Assembly: GCA_947483345.1 (NCBI GenBank)
Contig: CANKNL010000110.1
Location: 1-9,094 of the forward strand
DNA: 9,094 nucleotides
Direction of reading: 5' to 3'
DNA from: Chitinophagaceae bacterium
Lineage (GTDB): Bacteria; Bacteroidota; Bacteroidia; Chitinophagales; Chitinophagaceae
A model generated the notes under the pieces. The model searched no databases, was not told the origin of the DNA, and saw only the letters and a program-made list of their open reading frames with translations. Positions 1 to 6,436 of this stretch are shown here, in pieces. Within the stretch, counting starts at the first letter, position 1, and each line of letters opens with the position of its first letter. A program made the translations under genes and the position numbers.

Positions 1-379
1 GGTGATCAAACTAAAAGGTTATGGTGCACCGGGTGTTAATGGCGGCCCAACCGGAGACTTATACATCACTTTTTCAATAGCACCACATCCGCAGTTTAAA
101 CGACTGGGGTTTGATCTTTATGCAACAACAAAAATTGATTTATATACAGCACTCCTTGGTGGCGAAACAACTATTGATACACTGAATGGAAAAGTAAAAT
201 TAACAGTAAAGCCCGAAACACAATCGGGAACAAAAATCAGGTTAAAAGGAAAAGGATTTCCGGTTTATAAAAAGGAAAATGAATTTGGAGATCTGTATAT
301 CACTTATGAAGTGCAACTGCCTACTAACCTTACAGAAGAACAAACTAAACTTTTTACTGAATTGAGTAAACTTAAATAA
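1..379 (+). CDS. cbpA: DnaJ/CbpA-type co-chaperone, C-terminal part (gene cut by left edge)
   Basis: This is the 3' end of a J-domain co-chaperone that works with DnaK (Hsp70) in the cytoplasm, binding unfolded clients through its C-terminal beta domains. About 125 residues are visible. They match the end of the DnaJ C-terminal substrate-binding region: an IKLKGYGAPG stretch, then GDLYITF, a DLYTALLGGE stretch typical of C-terminal domain II, a second RLKGKGFPVY, GDLYITYEV, and a final LPTNLTEEQ tail. The J domain and first beta domain lie upstream of the window, so the GTG at base 2 is not a real start. No zinc-finger CxxCxGxG repeats are seen in this part, and the gene runs straight into cbpM 7 bases later. 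Both facts fit the CbpA (class B) type rather than canonical DnaJ. The family is certain; CbpA rather than another class B J-protein rests on the neighbour. Confidence 0.93.
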   Translation, partial: VIKLKGYGAPGVNGGPTGDLYITFSIAPHPQFKRLGFDLYATTKIDLYTALLGGETTIDTLNGKVKLTVKPETQSGTKIRLKGKGFPVYKKENEFGDLYITYEVQLPTNLTEEQTKLFTELSKLK

Positions 380-386
380 CCCCATT

Positions 387-683
387 ATGCAAACAGAAGG
401 CATGATCATTTTAAATACATTTTGTAAGCATCAAAATATAGACCTCACAGTTATTAATGCCTTACATGATTACGGCTTGATTAAAGTTACCATATCAGAA
501 AATACTTTATACCTTCCTGAAAATCAACTACCCGATCTAGAAAAAATGCTGAGACTGTATTACGACATGGATATCAACCTGGAAGGTATTGAAACCATAA
601 CCCATTTACTGGGTAACATACATGAACTGCAACAACAGATCAGGTTATTGAAAAATAAGCTGAGTATCTATGAACAGGATTAA
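387..683 (+). CDS. cbpM: Chaperone modulator CbpM
   Basis: CbpM is a small MerR-like protein that binds the J domain of CbpA and inhibits its co-chaperone and DNA-binding activities. The 98-residue product has the family pattern: an N-terminal segment with FCKHQNID, a short helical region ending in LHDYGLIKV, a turn leading to LYLPENQLPDLEKMLRLYYD, then DINLEGIETITHLL and a C-terminal leucine-rich coiled coil (about residues 70-95). Length is normal for the family. The ATG at 387 gives the usual MQTE-type start; an in-frame ATG at 402 is possible but would remove residues before the conserved part. It lies 7 bases after the cbpA stop and has no visible promoter of its own, so it is probably co-transcribed. 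The gene order cbpA-cbpM is known from many bacteria and supports both calls. Confidence 0.9.
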   Translation: MQTEGMIILNTFCKHQNIDLTVINALHDYGLIKVTISENTLYLPENQLPDLEKMLRLYYDMDINLEGIETITHLLGNIHELQQQIRLLKNKLSIYEQD

Positions 684-744
684 TATCTGTCTTTTAAAAA
701 ACACCTAAATTCAGATCTTCACAGAATTCCAAATTTATTGAACA

Positions 745-1287
745 TTGGTTAACAGTCTGCTCCATCTTTTTAATGAAAACCGCGACCTTGCCTTCGCCAT
801 CAGCATTTTCATTAGTATACTAATAGCTATACTGGCAGTTGTTCCCAGTGTATTTATAACCGCCGCAAATATTTTATTCTTTGGTTTTTGGAATGGCTTA
901 TTCATATCCTTTTTGGGTGAAGCTATTGGCGCAGGAGTAGCCTTTATTTTGTACAGAAAAGGATTTAAAAAAAGGCTTGAAAAAGGGCTTTCAAAATATC
1001 CGAAATTAAAATTATTGATCAACGCTCAGGACAAGCAGGCTTTTTATCTCATTTTTTCACTTCGCCTTATTCCATTTATACCATCGGGTCTTATCAGTTT
1101 TGCAGCAGCGGTGGGCAGGGTAAGCTTACTGACTTTCTTCATAGCCAGTTCATTGGGTAAATTACCCGCCTTGCTTATAGAATCTTATTCGGTTTTTACT
1201 GTTATACAATTTAATTGGCAGGGTAAATTAGTACTGGTGATTAGTGGGGTTGCCTTATTATATGGATTGATTAAAAAAAGCAAATGA
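745..1287 (+). CDS. VTT-domain (TVP38/TMEM64, DedA-related) membrane protein
   Basis: This is an integral membrane protein of the SNARE-associated/VTT superfamily. Relatives act in lipid scrambling or flipping, or in membrane homeostasis; the substrate here is unknown. The 180 residues hold hydrophobic segments at about 15-33, 36-70 (re-entrant/TM region with the small-residue run GEAIGAGVAF), 100-122, 126-150 and 161-176. The motif SLRLIPFIPSGLISFAAAVG (about 105-124) followed by ASSLGKLPALL (about 134-144) is the family signature, with Arg, two Pro and Gly at the usual spacing. A basic loop RKGFKKRLEK lies at 71-80. The start is odd. There is no methionine codon anywhere in the frame, and an in-frame TGA sits at 739-741, so the TTG at 745 is the only plausible initiator. 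No Shine-Dalgarno sequence precedes it. A sequence error near the start cannot be excluded. It ends 21 bases from a converging gene. Confidence 0.85.
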   Translation: MVNSLLHLFNENRDLAFAISIFISILIAILAVVPSVFITAANILFFGFWNGLFISFLGEAIGAGVAFILYRKGFKKRLEKGLSKYPKLKLLINAQDKQAFYLIFSLRLIPFIPSGLISFAAAVGRVSLLTFFIASSLGKLPALLIESYSVFTVIQFNWQGKLVLVISGVALLYGLIKKSK

Positions 1288-1308
1288 ATGAGGGTATTTC
1301 GAATCTGT

Positions 1309-1671
1309 TTAATCAACAAATTTTCTGCCCTTTGCCATAATTAAAAAAACAATAGCAGTTATAAAACCCATGATTATAAAACCAATTATCCACAAGGCTT
1401 TTTCACCATCGCTCACTGTTTTATTTTTGGCAACATGAAAAATGCCTAGTATGCGGTAAGCGAGACTGGATAATCCTAAAACAAGGCCCGATAAAATAAC
1501 AGCCGGACTAAAAATGGTATTTAATACTAGAAAAGGACTTGGCTCATTCCCTTTAAGATCACCTAATGTCATTACCAATCCAAAGATGGCCTGCAAATAT
1601 ACCACAAGGAAAAAAATGAATGCCATAAGGGAGATAATAAAAACAGTTAAAAATGTATTATATTTAGTCAT
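1309..1671 (-). CDS. Small three-helix membrane protein, function unknown
   Basis: I do not recognise this 120-residue protein. It has three strongly hydrophobic segments, at about residues 6-34, 51-76 and 92-112. They are separated by a polar loop (GDLKGNEPSP, about 37-46) and a charged loop (HVAKNKTVSDGEKA, about 79-92), and the protein ends in a short basic tail (AKGRKF). The DGEKALWIIGF segment before the last helix resembles the helix starts of small Bacteroidota membrane proteins such as the PLDc_N type, but that is only a resemblance. ATG at 1671 is preceded, on its strand, by TAAATTTG (1690-1683), a good Bacteroidota -7 element. It is transcribed divergently from the exported protein at 1752 and converges on the VTT protein, so it is probably its own unit. 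The open frame, promoter and helical pattern support a real gene. Confidence 0.7.
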   Translation of the reverse strand: MTKYNTFLTVFIISLMAFIFFLVVYLQAIFGLVMTLGDLKGNEPSPFLVLNTIFSPAVILSGLVLGLSSLAYRILGIFHVAKNKTVSDGEKALWIIGFIIMGFITAIVFLIMAKGRKFVD

Positions 1672-1682
1672 CTTTTTTATTA

Positions 1683-1690
1683 CAAATTTA
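1683..1690 (-). promoter_or_regulatory. -7 promoter element TAnnTTTG for the small membrane protein
   Basis: Read on the minus strand, the sequence is TAAATTTG, a perfect match to the Bacteroidota -7 consensus. It ends 11 bases before the ATG at 1671, which would give a very short leader of about 5 bases. No clear TTG -33 element is seen at the usual spacing, so this is a moderate call. Confidence 0.45.
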
Positions 1691-1708
1691 CCATATTAGT
1701 CATATAAC

Positions 1709-1716
1709 TAGGTTTG
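1709..1716 (+). promoter_or_regulatory. -7 promoter element TAnnTTTG for the exported protein gene
   Basis: TAGGTTTG matches the Bacteroidota -7 consensus TAnnTTTG. It sits 35 bases before the ATG at 1752, giving an expected leader of about 30 bases that contains a run of A residues. The usual TTG around -33 is not evident. It lies back to back with the minus-strand element at 1683-1690, so the two divergent promoters share their upstream DNA. Confidence 0.5.
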
Positions 1717-1751
1717 CTTTTAAAAAAAAATTTATCCATTCATTAATACAG

Positions 1752-2231
1752 ATGATGAAATTTCGCTTGTTAATACCCGTTTTCATTTTTTTAGGACTTA
1801 ATCAATTGGCAAATGCACAAAAATTAAGTTCAAGTTCAGATTCAGTTTCAGTAGCTGCCGCTCTGCATGACTTATTACGTATTTGCCGTTCTGTTGATTT
1901 TGCAGATCCTAAAGTGACTACTTTAGGGACATTTTATAAAGCTGCACCCTATATCATTTACCATGGTGACGATAAAAAACGTAACTGGAAAGACTTTGCA
2001 AATTACAAACAAGCTGATGAAAAAACCGGCGTTGATAATGTATGTGAAAGTATGAACCGAACAGCCAACCAGGACAGTGCTTATAAAATTATCAAATATT
2101 TTACCAACACTGAATCTGAAGGTACCTGGCATGTATTGGTGGTTACTTATAAAAAGAAAAATGTTGAGAAAACAACTCAATATGCATTTTTAAAAATCCG
2201 AAATAAATTTGGATTAGGCGATATCGATTAA
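1752..2231 (+). CDS. Exported protein of unknown function
   Basis: I cannot assign a family to this 159-residue product. It starts with a clear signal peptide: MMKFR, a hydrophobic core LLIPVFIFLGL, then a cleavage site after NQLANA (about residue 22), leaving mature QKLSSSSD. No lipobox is seen, so it is probably periplasmic or surface exposed. The mature part has a helical N-terminal stretch (AAALHDLLRICRSVDF, about 36-50) and an alternating beta-type C-terminal half (TWHVLVVTYKKK, about 125-136; YAFLKIRNKFGLGDID, 144-159). This suggests a small alpha/beta fold. Two cysteines, at about 45 and 98, could form a disulfide. Two ATGs are adjacent (1752 and 1755), so the start could shift by one residue. 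A -7 element lies upstream and a stem-loop lies just after the stop. The signal peptide and gene punctuation make it a convincing gene. Confidence 0.75.
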   Translation: MMKFRLLIPVFIFLGLNQLANAQKLSSSSDSVSVAAALHDLLRICRSVDFADPKVTTLGTFYKAAPYIIYHGDDKKRNWKDFANYKQADEKTGVDNVCESMNRTANQDSAYKIIKYFTNTESEGTWHVLVVTYKKKNVEKTTQYAFLKIRNKFGLGDID

Positions 2232-2235
2232 GCGA

Positions 2236-2262
2236 TTAATGACCATTTACAATGGCCATTAA
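2236..2262. terminator. Stem-loop between converging genes, possible bidirectional terminator
   Basis: TTAATGACCATT (2236-2247) pairs with AATGGCCATTAA (2251-2262) around a three-base loop TAC. Eleven of twelve positions pair, with one A-C mismatch. It starts 5 bases after the stop of the exported-protein gene and covers the stop codon of the converging Gre-like gene, the classic place for a shared terminator. A strong T-tract is lacking on both sides, which lowers confidence. Confidence 0.45.
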
Positions 2263-2708
2263 ATAAGGCTTTCAATGACATAACTTAGTTTATTTATAAG
2301 TGCACTCTCTCCTATTTTTAACCCCATCAATTTTTTACCCAGTGGCGACTGGGGCGATATGCCAATAACTGTGAGGTTGTTGATATTGGTTTTTCGCATG
2401 GCTATACTCATAAAAAAATATCCCCTGTTGGTTTTAATTAAACTACCATTCATAACGGAGGTTGCTGATAAGGTTGGATTTATTTTTTCCAATACTGTTC
2501 TTTGAGTTAAAATATCCTGTAATTGCCCACGGATATTGGCCTGTTCAATTTGCAGCATGGCTAAAGCCGTTTCATGCTTATCCCCGGCTGTGCTCTTGGT
2601 TTCATGACGGCCACTCTCTTTAAGGTCGGCCAAAACCTGTTGTAGCATGGTCAAATTTGCATTTATTATCTGTAGAAAATGGGTATATATGGTTTGTTTC
2701 AGGATCAT
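2259..2708 (-). CDS. Gre-like protein (coiled coil plus GreA/GreB C-terminal-type domain)
   Basis: The 149-residue product has two parts. Residues 1-75 form a helical, probably coiled-coil arm. At its likely tip is the polar motif ESGRHETKSTAGDKHET (31-47), with acidic residues E36, D43 and E46. Residues 84-149 form a domain like the FKBP-type C-terminus of GreA/GreB: NGSLIKTNRGYFFMSIA, then GISPQSPLGKKLMGLKIGES (116-135), which matches the Gre signature of SP.SPLG..L.G...G. GreA and GreB reach into the RNA polymerase secondary channel and rescue backtracked complexes; a similar role here is inference. From memory, short Bacteroidota proteins of this type are often labelled 3-oxoacyl-ACP synthase, which the sequence does not support. 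I chose ATG at 2708 (MILKQ); a TTG at 2738 would add ten unlike residues. The gene is divergent from yjdM and converges on the exported-protein gene. Confidence 0.78.
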   Translation of the reverse strand: MILKQTIYTHFLQIINANLTMLQQVLADLKESGRHETKSTAGDKHETALAMLQIEQANIRGQLQDILTQRTVLEKINPTLSATSVMNGSLIKTNRGYFFMSIAMRKTNINNLTVIGISPQSPLGKKLMGLKIGESALINKLSYVIESLI

Positions 2709-2801
2709 ATTAAGTCGACTGTAAAAATAAACATTCAACAGTTATGTTTTTATTTAAATAACAAGCGCCATAAGTTTTCCTTAATTCTATGATGTATTAA
2801 T

Positions 2802-2809
2802 TACTTTTG
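2802..2809 (+). promoter_or_regulatory. -7 promoter element TAnnTTTG for the YjdM/PhnA gene
   Basis: TACTTTTG is a perfect match to the Bacteroidota -7 consensus, 18 bases before the ATG at 2828, giving a leader of about 12 bases. That leader carries AAAGGA (2820-2824 and onward), an acceptable ribosome-binding sequence right before the start and the best Shine-Dalgarno-like site in the window. A TTG at -33 is not obvious. Confidence 0.55.
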
Positions 2810-2827
2810 CAGCAAATTTAAAGGATA

Positions 2828-3412
2828 ATGAAAGTAGAAGAGCAAATTGCAATCAGAAGCAATAATAGTTGTGAGTTGTGTAAATCAACTAGTAGTTTAA
2901 AATTATTTGAACTGCCGCCTCAAAATGGCATATCGGCAGATACCTGTATATTGATCTGTAATAAATGCCTGGCACAAATTGACAAAAAAGAAGAATTGGA
3001 CAGTACACATTGGGTATGTTTAACAGAATCCATGTGGAGTGAGGTACCGGCAGTACAAGTAACGGCCTGGCGGTTATTGAACCGGTTGCGTCATGAAAGC
3101 TGGGCAACCGAAAATTTGGATATGCTTTACCTGTCTGATGAAAATTTGGCCTGGGCCAAACTAACCGGTGACCATGAAAATGATGCTGCCGTTGATTTGC
3201 ATAAAGATAGTAACGGGCATATATTACAAAACGGGGATTCAGTGGTGCTGATAAAATCACTAGATGTTAAGGGGTCTACCCTAAATGCTAAAATGGGTAC
3301 GGTTGTAAAAAATATCAGGATTGTTGAAGATAATACCGAACAGATAGAAGGTAAAATTGAAGGCCAGCAGATTGTTATTCTGACCAAATTTGTAAGAAAA
3401 CAACAAGCTTGA
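2828..3412 (+). CDS. yjdM: YjdM/PhnA-family zinc-ribbon protein
   Basis: This belongs to the PhnA/YjdM family (long form, 194 residues; the E. coli protein is about 111). The N-terminal part is a zinc ribbon with C15-x2-C18 and C44-x2-C47 (C40 is an extra cysteine). A middle region of about residues 55-120 is rich in Trp and acidic residues (HWVCLTESMWSEVP, ESWATENL, LAWAKLTGD). The C-terminal PhnA domain runs from about 127 to 192: DSNGHILQNGDSVVLIKSL, then DVKGST, GTVVKNIRIVED and a final KFVRK. The family was named for a supposed role in alkylphosphonate use, but YjdM is not the phosphonoacetate hydrolase also called PhnA, and its biochemical role is unsettled. It is probably a cytoplasmic zinc-binding protein. 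A -7 promoter and AAAGGA ribosome site support the ATG at 2828. No phosphonate genes are nearby. The family call is firm; the function is not. Confidence 0.9.
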   Translation: MKVEEQIAIRSNNSCELCKSTSSLKLFELPPQNGISADTCILICNKCLAQIDKKEELDSTHWVCLTESMWSEVPAVQVTAWRLLNRLRHESWATENLDMLYLSDENLAWAKLTGDHENDAAVDLHKDSNGHILQNGDSVVLIKSLDVKGSTLNAKMGTVVKNIRIVEDNTEQIEGKIEGQQIVILTKFVRKQQA

Positions 3413-3453
3413 TTTTAATGAACTGATCTCCATTAATTAAATCATACGTGTTT

Positions 3454-5010
3454 ATGAAGAAAGCCATTTTGATCACTTTTTTATTCTGTGTTAACCTTGC
3501 TTTATATGGTCAGATTAACAGCTTAAAAATTGATAGCCTTGTTGACCGTACTTTAAAAGTTTTTGATGTGCCTGGTATTGCTGTGGGCATTATTAAAGAC
3601 GGAAAAATAATTCATGCAAAAGGATACGGCGTTCGTTCCTTAAATACCAAACAACCAACAACTGAAAACACGCTGTTTGGCATCGCTTCTAACAGTAAAG
3701 CCATAACCTGTACCGCATTGGGTATGCTGGTAGACGAAGGTAAAATAAATTGGGATGATAAAGTACGAGACTATATTCCTGAGTTTAAATTATATAGCCC
3801 GTATGTAACTGAGGAATTTTCAATTCGTGACCTGCTTACCCACCGTAGCGGCCTGGGTTTGGGTGCTGGCGACCTGATGTTCTTCCCCGACTCAAGTGAT
3901 TTTGAATTAAAGGATATTATTTATAATCTGCGTTTTTTAAAACAGGTTTCTGGTTTTCGTACACAATATGATTATGATAACCTGCTGTATATTGTAGCCG
4001 GTGAAATTGTAACAAGGGTTTCAAAAATCAGTTGGGATGAATTTGTTGAAGAAAGAATTTTTAAACCCTTAGGCATGAATACAACGGCAGGTTCATTCGA
4101 CAGGTTGACAGACAAAACCAATATTATTGACGCGCATGCACCTGTAAATGGTAAAGTTCAGGTCATTGCAAGAAGTACAGTAAAAGTAGGTCATTCTGCC
4201 GGTGGTGTTAATTCAAATATCACTGATCTGTGTAAATGGGTACAGCTGTGGCTTAATAAAGGAAAATACGGTGACGGGCTTTCGAAAAGATTATTTTCGG
4301 AACAAGTGTACAAGGAAATTACAGCCGCGCAAACCATCATACAAGTTGCCGGACCCGGTACTTACAATACACATTTTGCGGCTTATGGACTTGGCTTTTT
4401 TTTAAGTGATGAAAAAGGGTATAAAAAAATAACGCATACCGGTGGCCTTGAAGGAATGGTAACACAAATAACCATGATTCCTGAATTAAACCTGGGTATC
4501 ATTGTTCTTACAAATCAGCAGGAAGGCGCTGCCTTTACTTCTATTACAAACCAGATAAAAGATAGTTATTACGGCATTACGGGTACCGATAGGGTAACCG
4601 AATACTCAACAGGAAGAGGTGGACAGCTTGCTAAAGCCTCAAAATTGGTCGATTCTATTTGGTCAATAGTTGAAAATATTAAGTTGGCAGGTAAGGGTAA
4701 AGACCTTTTCAATTTATTTGCCGGCACTTACAGGGATGTATGGTTTGGCGATATCACCATTTCTATTAAAAATGGCAAACCCTGGTTCGATTCCAAACGT
4801 TCTCCAAAACTTACAGGCGAACTTTTTTTTTATAAAGCCAATACTTTTGTTGTAAAATGGCAGGACCGCAGTATGGACGCAGATGCTTTCCTTAATTTTA
4901 GTTTGAATGAAGATGGTAAGGCAGCAGGAATAAAGATGAGCGCCATTTCACCCTTAACCGATTTTAGTTATGATTTTCATGACCTGGATTTTGTAAGAGT
5001 GAATAAGTGA
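3454..5010 (+). CDS. Secreted serine hydrolase (class C beta-lactamase fold) with DUF3471-like C-terminal domain
   Basis: This enzyme of the penicillin-binding-protein/class C beta-lactamase superfamily is predicted to be exported. From the ATG at 3454 (518 residues) it begins with a signal peptide, MKKAILITFLFCVNLALYGQ, with cleavage near YG-Q. All three active-site motifs are present: S79-N-S-K82 (SxxK nucleophile motif, in GIASNSKAIT), Y174-D-N176 (YxN), and H328-T-G330 (the KTG equivalent, in THTGGLEGM). The catalytic domain ends near residue 375. After a linker, about 415-518 look like a DUF3471 domain: LFAGTYRDVWFGD, SPKLTGEL, DAFLNFSLNEDG and a final FSYDFHDLDFV. Such proteins may be peptidases, esterases or beta-lactam hydrolases; the substrate cannot be read from sequence. 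The GTG at 3448 would add only two residues and spoil the lysine-first signal peptide. It lies 41 bases after yjdM with no clear promoter of its own, so read-through is possible. Confidence 0.92.
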   Translation: MKKAILITFLFCVNLALYGQINSLKIDSLVDRTLKVFDVPGIAVGIIKDGKIIHAKGYGVRSLNTKQPTTENTLFGIASNSKAITCTALGMLVDEGKINWDDKVRDYIPEFKLYSPYVTEEFSIRDLLTHRSGLGLGAGDLMFFPDSSDFELKDIIYNLRFLKQVSGFRTQYDYDNLLYIVAGEIVTRVSKISWDEFVEERIFKPLGMNTTAGSFDRLTDKTNIIDAHAPVNGKVQVIARSTVKVGHSAGGVNSNITDLCKWVQLWLNKGKYGDGLSKRLFSEQVYKEITAAQTIIQVAGPGTYNTHFAAYGLGFFLSDEKGYKKITHTGGLEGMVTQITMIPELNLGIIVLTNQQEGAAFTSITNQIKDSYYGITGTDRVTEYSTGRGGQLAKASKLVDSIWSIVENIKLAGKGKDLFNLFAGTYRDVWFGDITISIKNGKPWFDSKRSPKLTGELFFYKANTFVVKWQDRSMDADAFLNFSLNEDGKAAGIKMSAISPLTDFSYDFHDLDFVRVNK

Positions 5011-5206
5011 TTTTCGCTGTTCCCCCTTTTTGCTTTTTTGATAGCCATCATTCCCATATCAACGGCCTATTCAGGTTTAATTTTCGGCATTTTTTAAGGT
5101 AATCTTGTAAAAAATATTGGCTCGATTTATGCAGCCTGCAGACCGCAATTAAATACATGGTCATTGGCATTTTAATACGTTACCTTTCCATTCTTCAACT
5201 ATAAAT

Positions 5207-5800
5207 ATGCAAGACCAATTTGATCTTTTAATCGACAGTTACCTGAGTAATCAGGTTGGCATTGCCCCTGGTTTTTTAACAGCTGAACTCTCAACAGGGC
5301 TACAACAAAATATATTGCAATTGCAGGAAGATAACCTGATGACCCCTGCCGGAATTGGCAATCATGAGATTAAGGATGTTAATCAAAATATGCGAAGCGA
5401 TAAAATTTACTGGTTGGATAAAAAACATGATAATGTGTTTGAAAAAGAATTTTTACAACACGCCGAAAATTTTATAGAACATCTTAACAGAACCTGTTAC
5501 ACCGGCATTAACGCTTACGAATTTCACTACGCAGTTTATGAGCAGGGTAATTTTTATAAACGCCATAAGGATCAGTTTAAAAATAACAGTAACCGAAAAT
5601 ATTCACTGATCTCTTATTTAAATAATAACTGGCTGCAAGCAGATGGCGGACAATTACAGATATACCAAAATAATTCCATGCAACAGATAGTACCACATGC
5701 ACAAACGGCCGTACTTTTTAAAAGTGATGAAACTGAACATGAGGTTATGATTGCAAACCGCACCAGAATGAGTATTACCGGCTGGTTAAAAACTGTTTAA
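5207..5800 (+). CDS. 2OG-Fe(II) oxygenase, prolyl-4-hydroxylase-like
   Basis: This is a non-haem iron dioxygenase that would use 2-oxoglutarate and oxygen to hydroxylate a substrate. Its C-terminal half has the P4Hc/SM-20-type double-stranded beta-helix with the full metal site: H120-K-D122 (in FYKRHKDQF) and H178 (in DETEHEVM), plus R187-x-S189 (in NRTRMSITGW) for 2-oxoglutarate. Between them are the family's SLISYLNNNW and ADGGQLQIY strands. The N-terminal half (1-100) has DSYLSNQVGIAPGFL and a motif RSDKIYWL (63-70) common in this group. At 197 residues it is a single-domain enzyme with no signal peptide, so cytoplasmic. Bacterial relatives may modify ribosomal or translation proteins, but the target here is not visible. 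About 196 non-coding bases precede it; TACCTTTC at 5181 is a weak -7 candidate. It converges on the acetyltransferase gene with a 23-base gap. Confidence 0.88.
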   Translation: MQDQFDLLIDSYLSNQVGIAPGFLTAELSTGLQQNILQLQEDNLMTPAGIGNHEIKDVNQNMRSDKIYWLDKKHDNVFEKEFLQHAENFIEHLNRTCYTGINAYEFHYAVYEQGNFYKRHKDQFKNNSNRKYSLISYLNNNWLQADGGQLQIYQNNSMQQIVPHAQTAVLFKSDETEHEVMIANRTRMSITGWLKTV

Positions 5801-5812
5801 TTTCCTAAGCTA

Positions 5813-5848
5813 TATGATCCCGGTTACAGTGATTTTTCCAGGATCATA
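5813..5848. terminator. Inverted repeat at the convergent gene ends, possible terminator
   Basis: TATGATCC (5813-5820) is exactly complementary to GGATCATA (5841-5848). A further GG/CC pair follows across one mismatch, leaving a loop of about 14 bases. It spans the 23-base gap between the oxygenase and acetyltransferase stops and enters the last codons of the latter. The placement suits a shared terminator, but no T-tract follows on either strand, so this is tentative. Confidence 0.35.
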
Positions 5849-6354
5849 AATTCCAATGGTTGTAAATGCTTTCCTGTTAAACCGTCTTCAATAAACGGCT
5901 TTCTTTCACCAGTATCAGCATAACCCCTACGCATATACCAGTTGATGAGTTCTGTACGTAAGGTAATTACAGACATGTAAATTGCGAGGCTATTTATTTC
6001 ATGAGCGTATTCTTCTGCAGCCAGTAATAATTGCTTACCAATGCCACTACCCTGTGATTTGGGTAATACACTAAACATGCCCAGGTAGATCTTAGGGCCA
6101 TGCTTTTGCAGATTTACGCATCCGGTAATAAAATGGTCATCATTTTTATAAAGCAAAAAAACACTGTCTGTTTGTTGCATAACTTCCTGAACATTTTTGT
6201 CGTCTGTTCTTGTGTCACCTGCAATCAGGTCTGCTTCTGTCGTCCAGCCCTGTTTAGAACTTTCGCCACGATAAGCCCTATTCAACAGGTCTTTAATAGC
6301 CACGATATCTGCGAGGGTTGCAAAACCAATATGCGGGTCTGAGAAATTAAGCAT
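5824..6354 (-). CDS. GNAT-family N-acetyltransferase
   Basis: This cytoplasmic enzyme transfers an acetyl group from acetyl-CoA to an unknown amine. The 176 residues follow the GNAT order. Beta1-alpha1 is FATLADIVAIKDLLNRAY (11-28). Beta2-3 comprise VFLLYKNDDHFITGCVNLQK (65-84). Motif A is LGMFSVLPKSQGSGIGKQLL (91-110), containing the pyrophosphate-binding Q101-G-S-G-I-G106. The C-terminal half has SLAIYMSVITLRTELINWY, then MRRGYADTGERKPF, with the conserved aromatic after an alpha4 helix. An insertion SSKQGWTTEADLIAGDTR (32-49) is common in Bacteroidota members. ATG at 6354 fits the usual short N-terminus. No clear promoter is seen; TAATTTCG just upstream is a one-mismatch -7 candidate. The substrate cannot be told from sequence. 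Confidence 0.88.
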   Translation of the reverse strand: MLNFSDPHIGFATLADIVAIKDLLNRAYRGESSKQGWTTEADLIAGDTRTDDKNVQEVMQQTDSVFLLYKNDDHFITGCVNLQKHGPKIYLGMFSVLPKSQGSGIGKQLLLAAEEYAHEINSLAIYMSVITLRTELINWYMRRGYADTGERKPFIEDGLTGKHLQPLEFMILEKSL

Positions 6355-6436
6355 GATAAAATCGAAATTATTGAATTATTGCGAAGATTTAATTTTATAA
6401 TTAAATTGACTTATTGATTTAAAAACCCTGAAATAA

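Noticed and set aside
735..1022. Long open frame on minus inside the VTT-protein gene
   Set aside because: It lies wholly antisense to a gene with clear family motifs and has no promoter; its composition is that of an antisense shadow.
2709..2738. TTG at 2738 as a longer start for the Gre-like protein
   Set aside because: It adds ten residues (MNVYFYSRLN) unlike the family, whose members begin close to the helical arm; the ATG at 2708 fits better.
2739..2800. Promoter for the Gre-like gene (TTG and TAACTGTTG on minus)
   Set aside because: The -7 match needs an inserted base, so I did not list it, although some promoter must lie in this gap.
2889..3387. Two open frames on minus antisense to the YjdM/PhnA gene
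   Set aside because: They overlap a well-supported family member on plus, show no family motifs and have no start context.
3448..3453. GTG at 3448 as start of the serine hydrolase
   Set aside because: ATG at 3454 gives a normal signal peptide beginning MKK; the GTG adds only two residues and has no ribosome site.
5085..5115. Hairpin TTTTTTAAG/CTTGTAAAAAA after the serine hydrolase
   Set aside because: Mostly A-T pairs, a two-base bulge and no T-tract afterwards; likely chance in AT-rich DNA.
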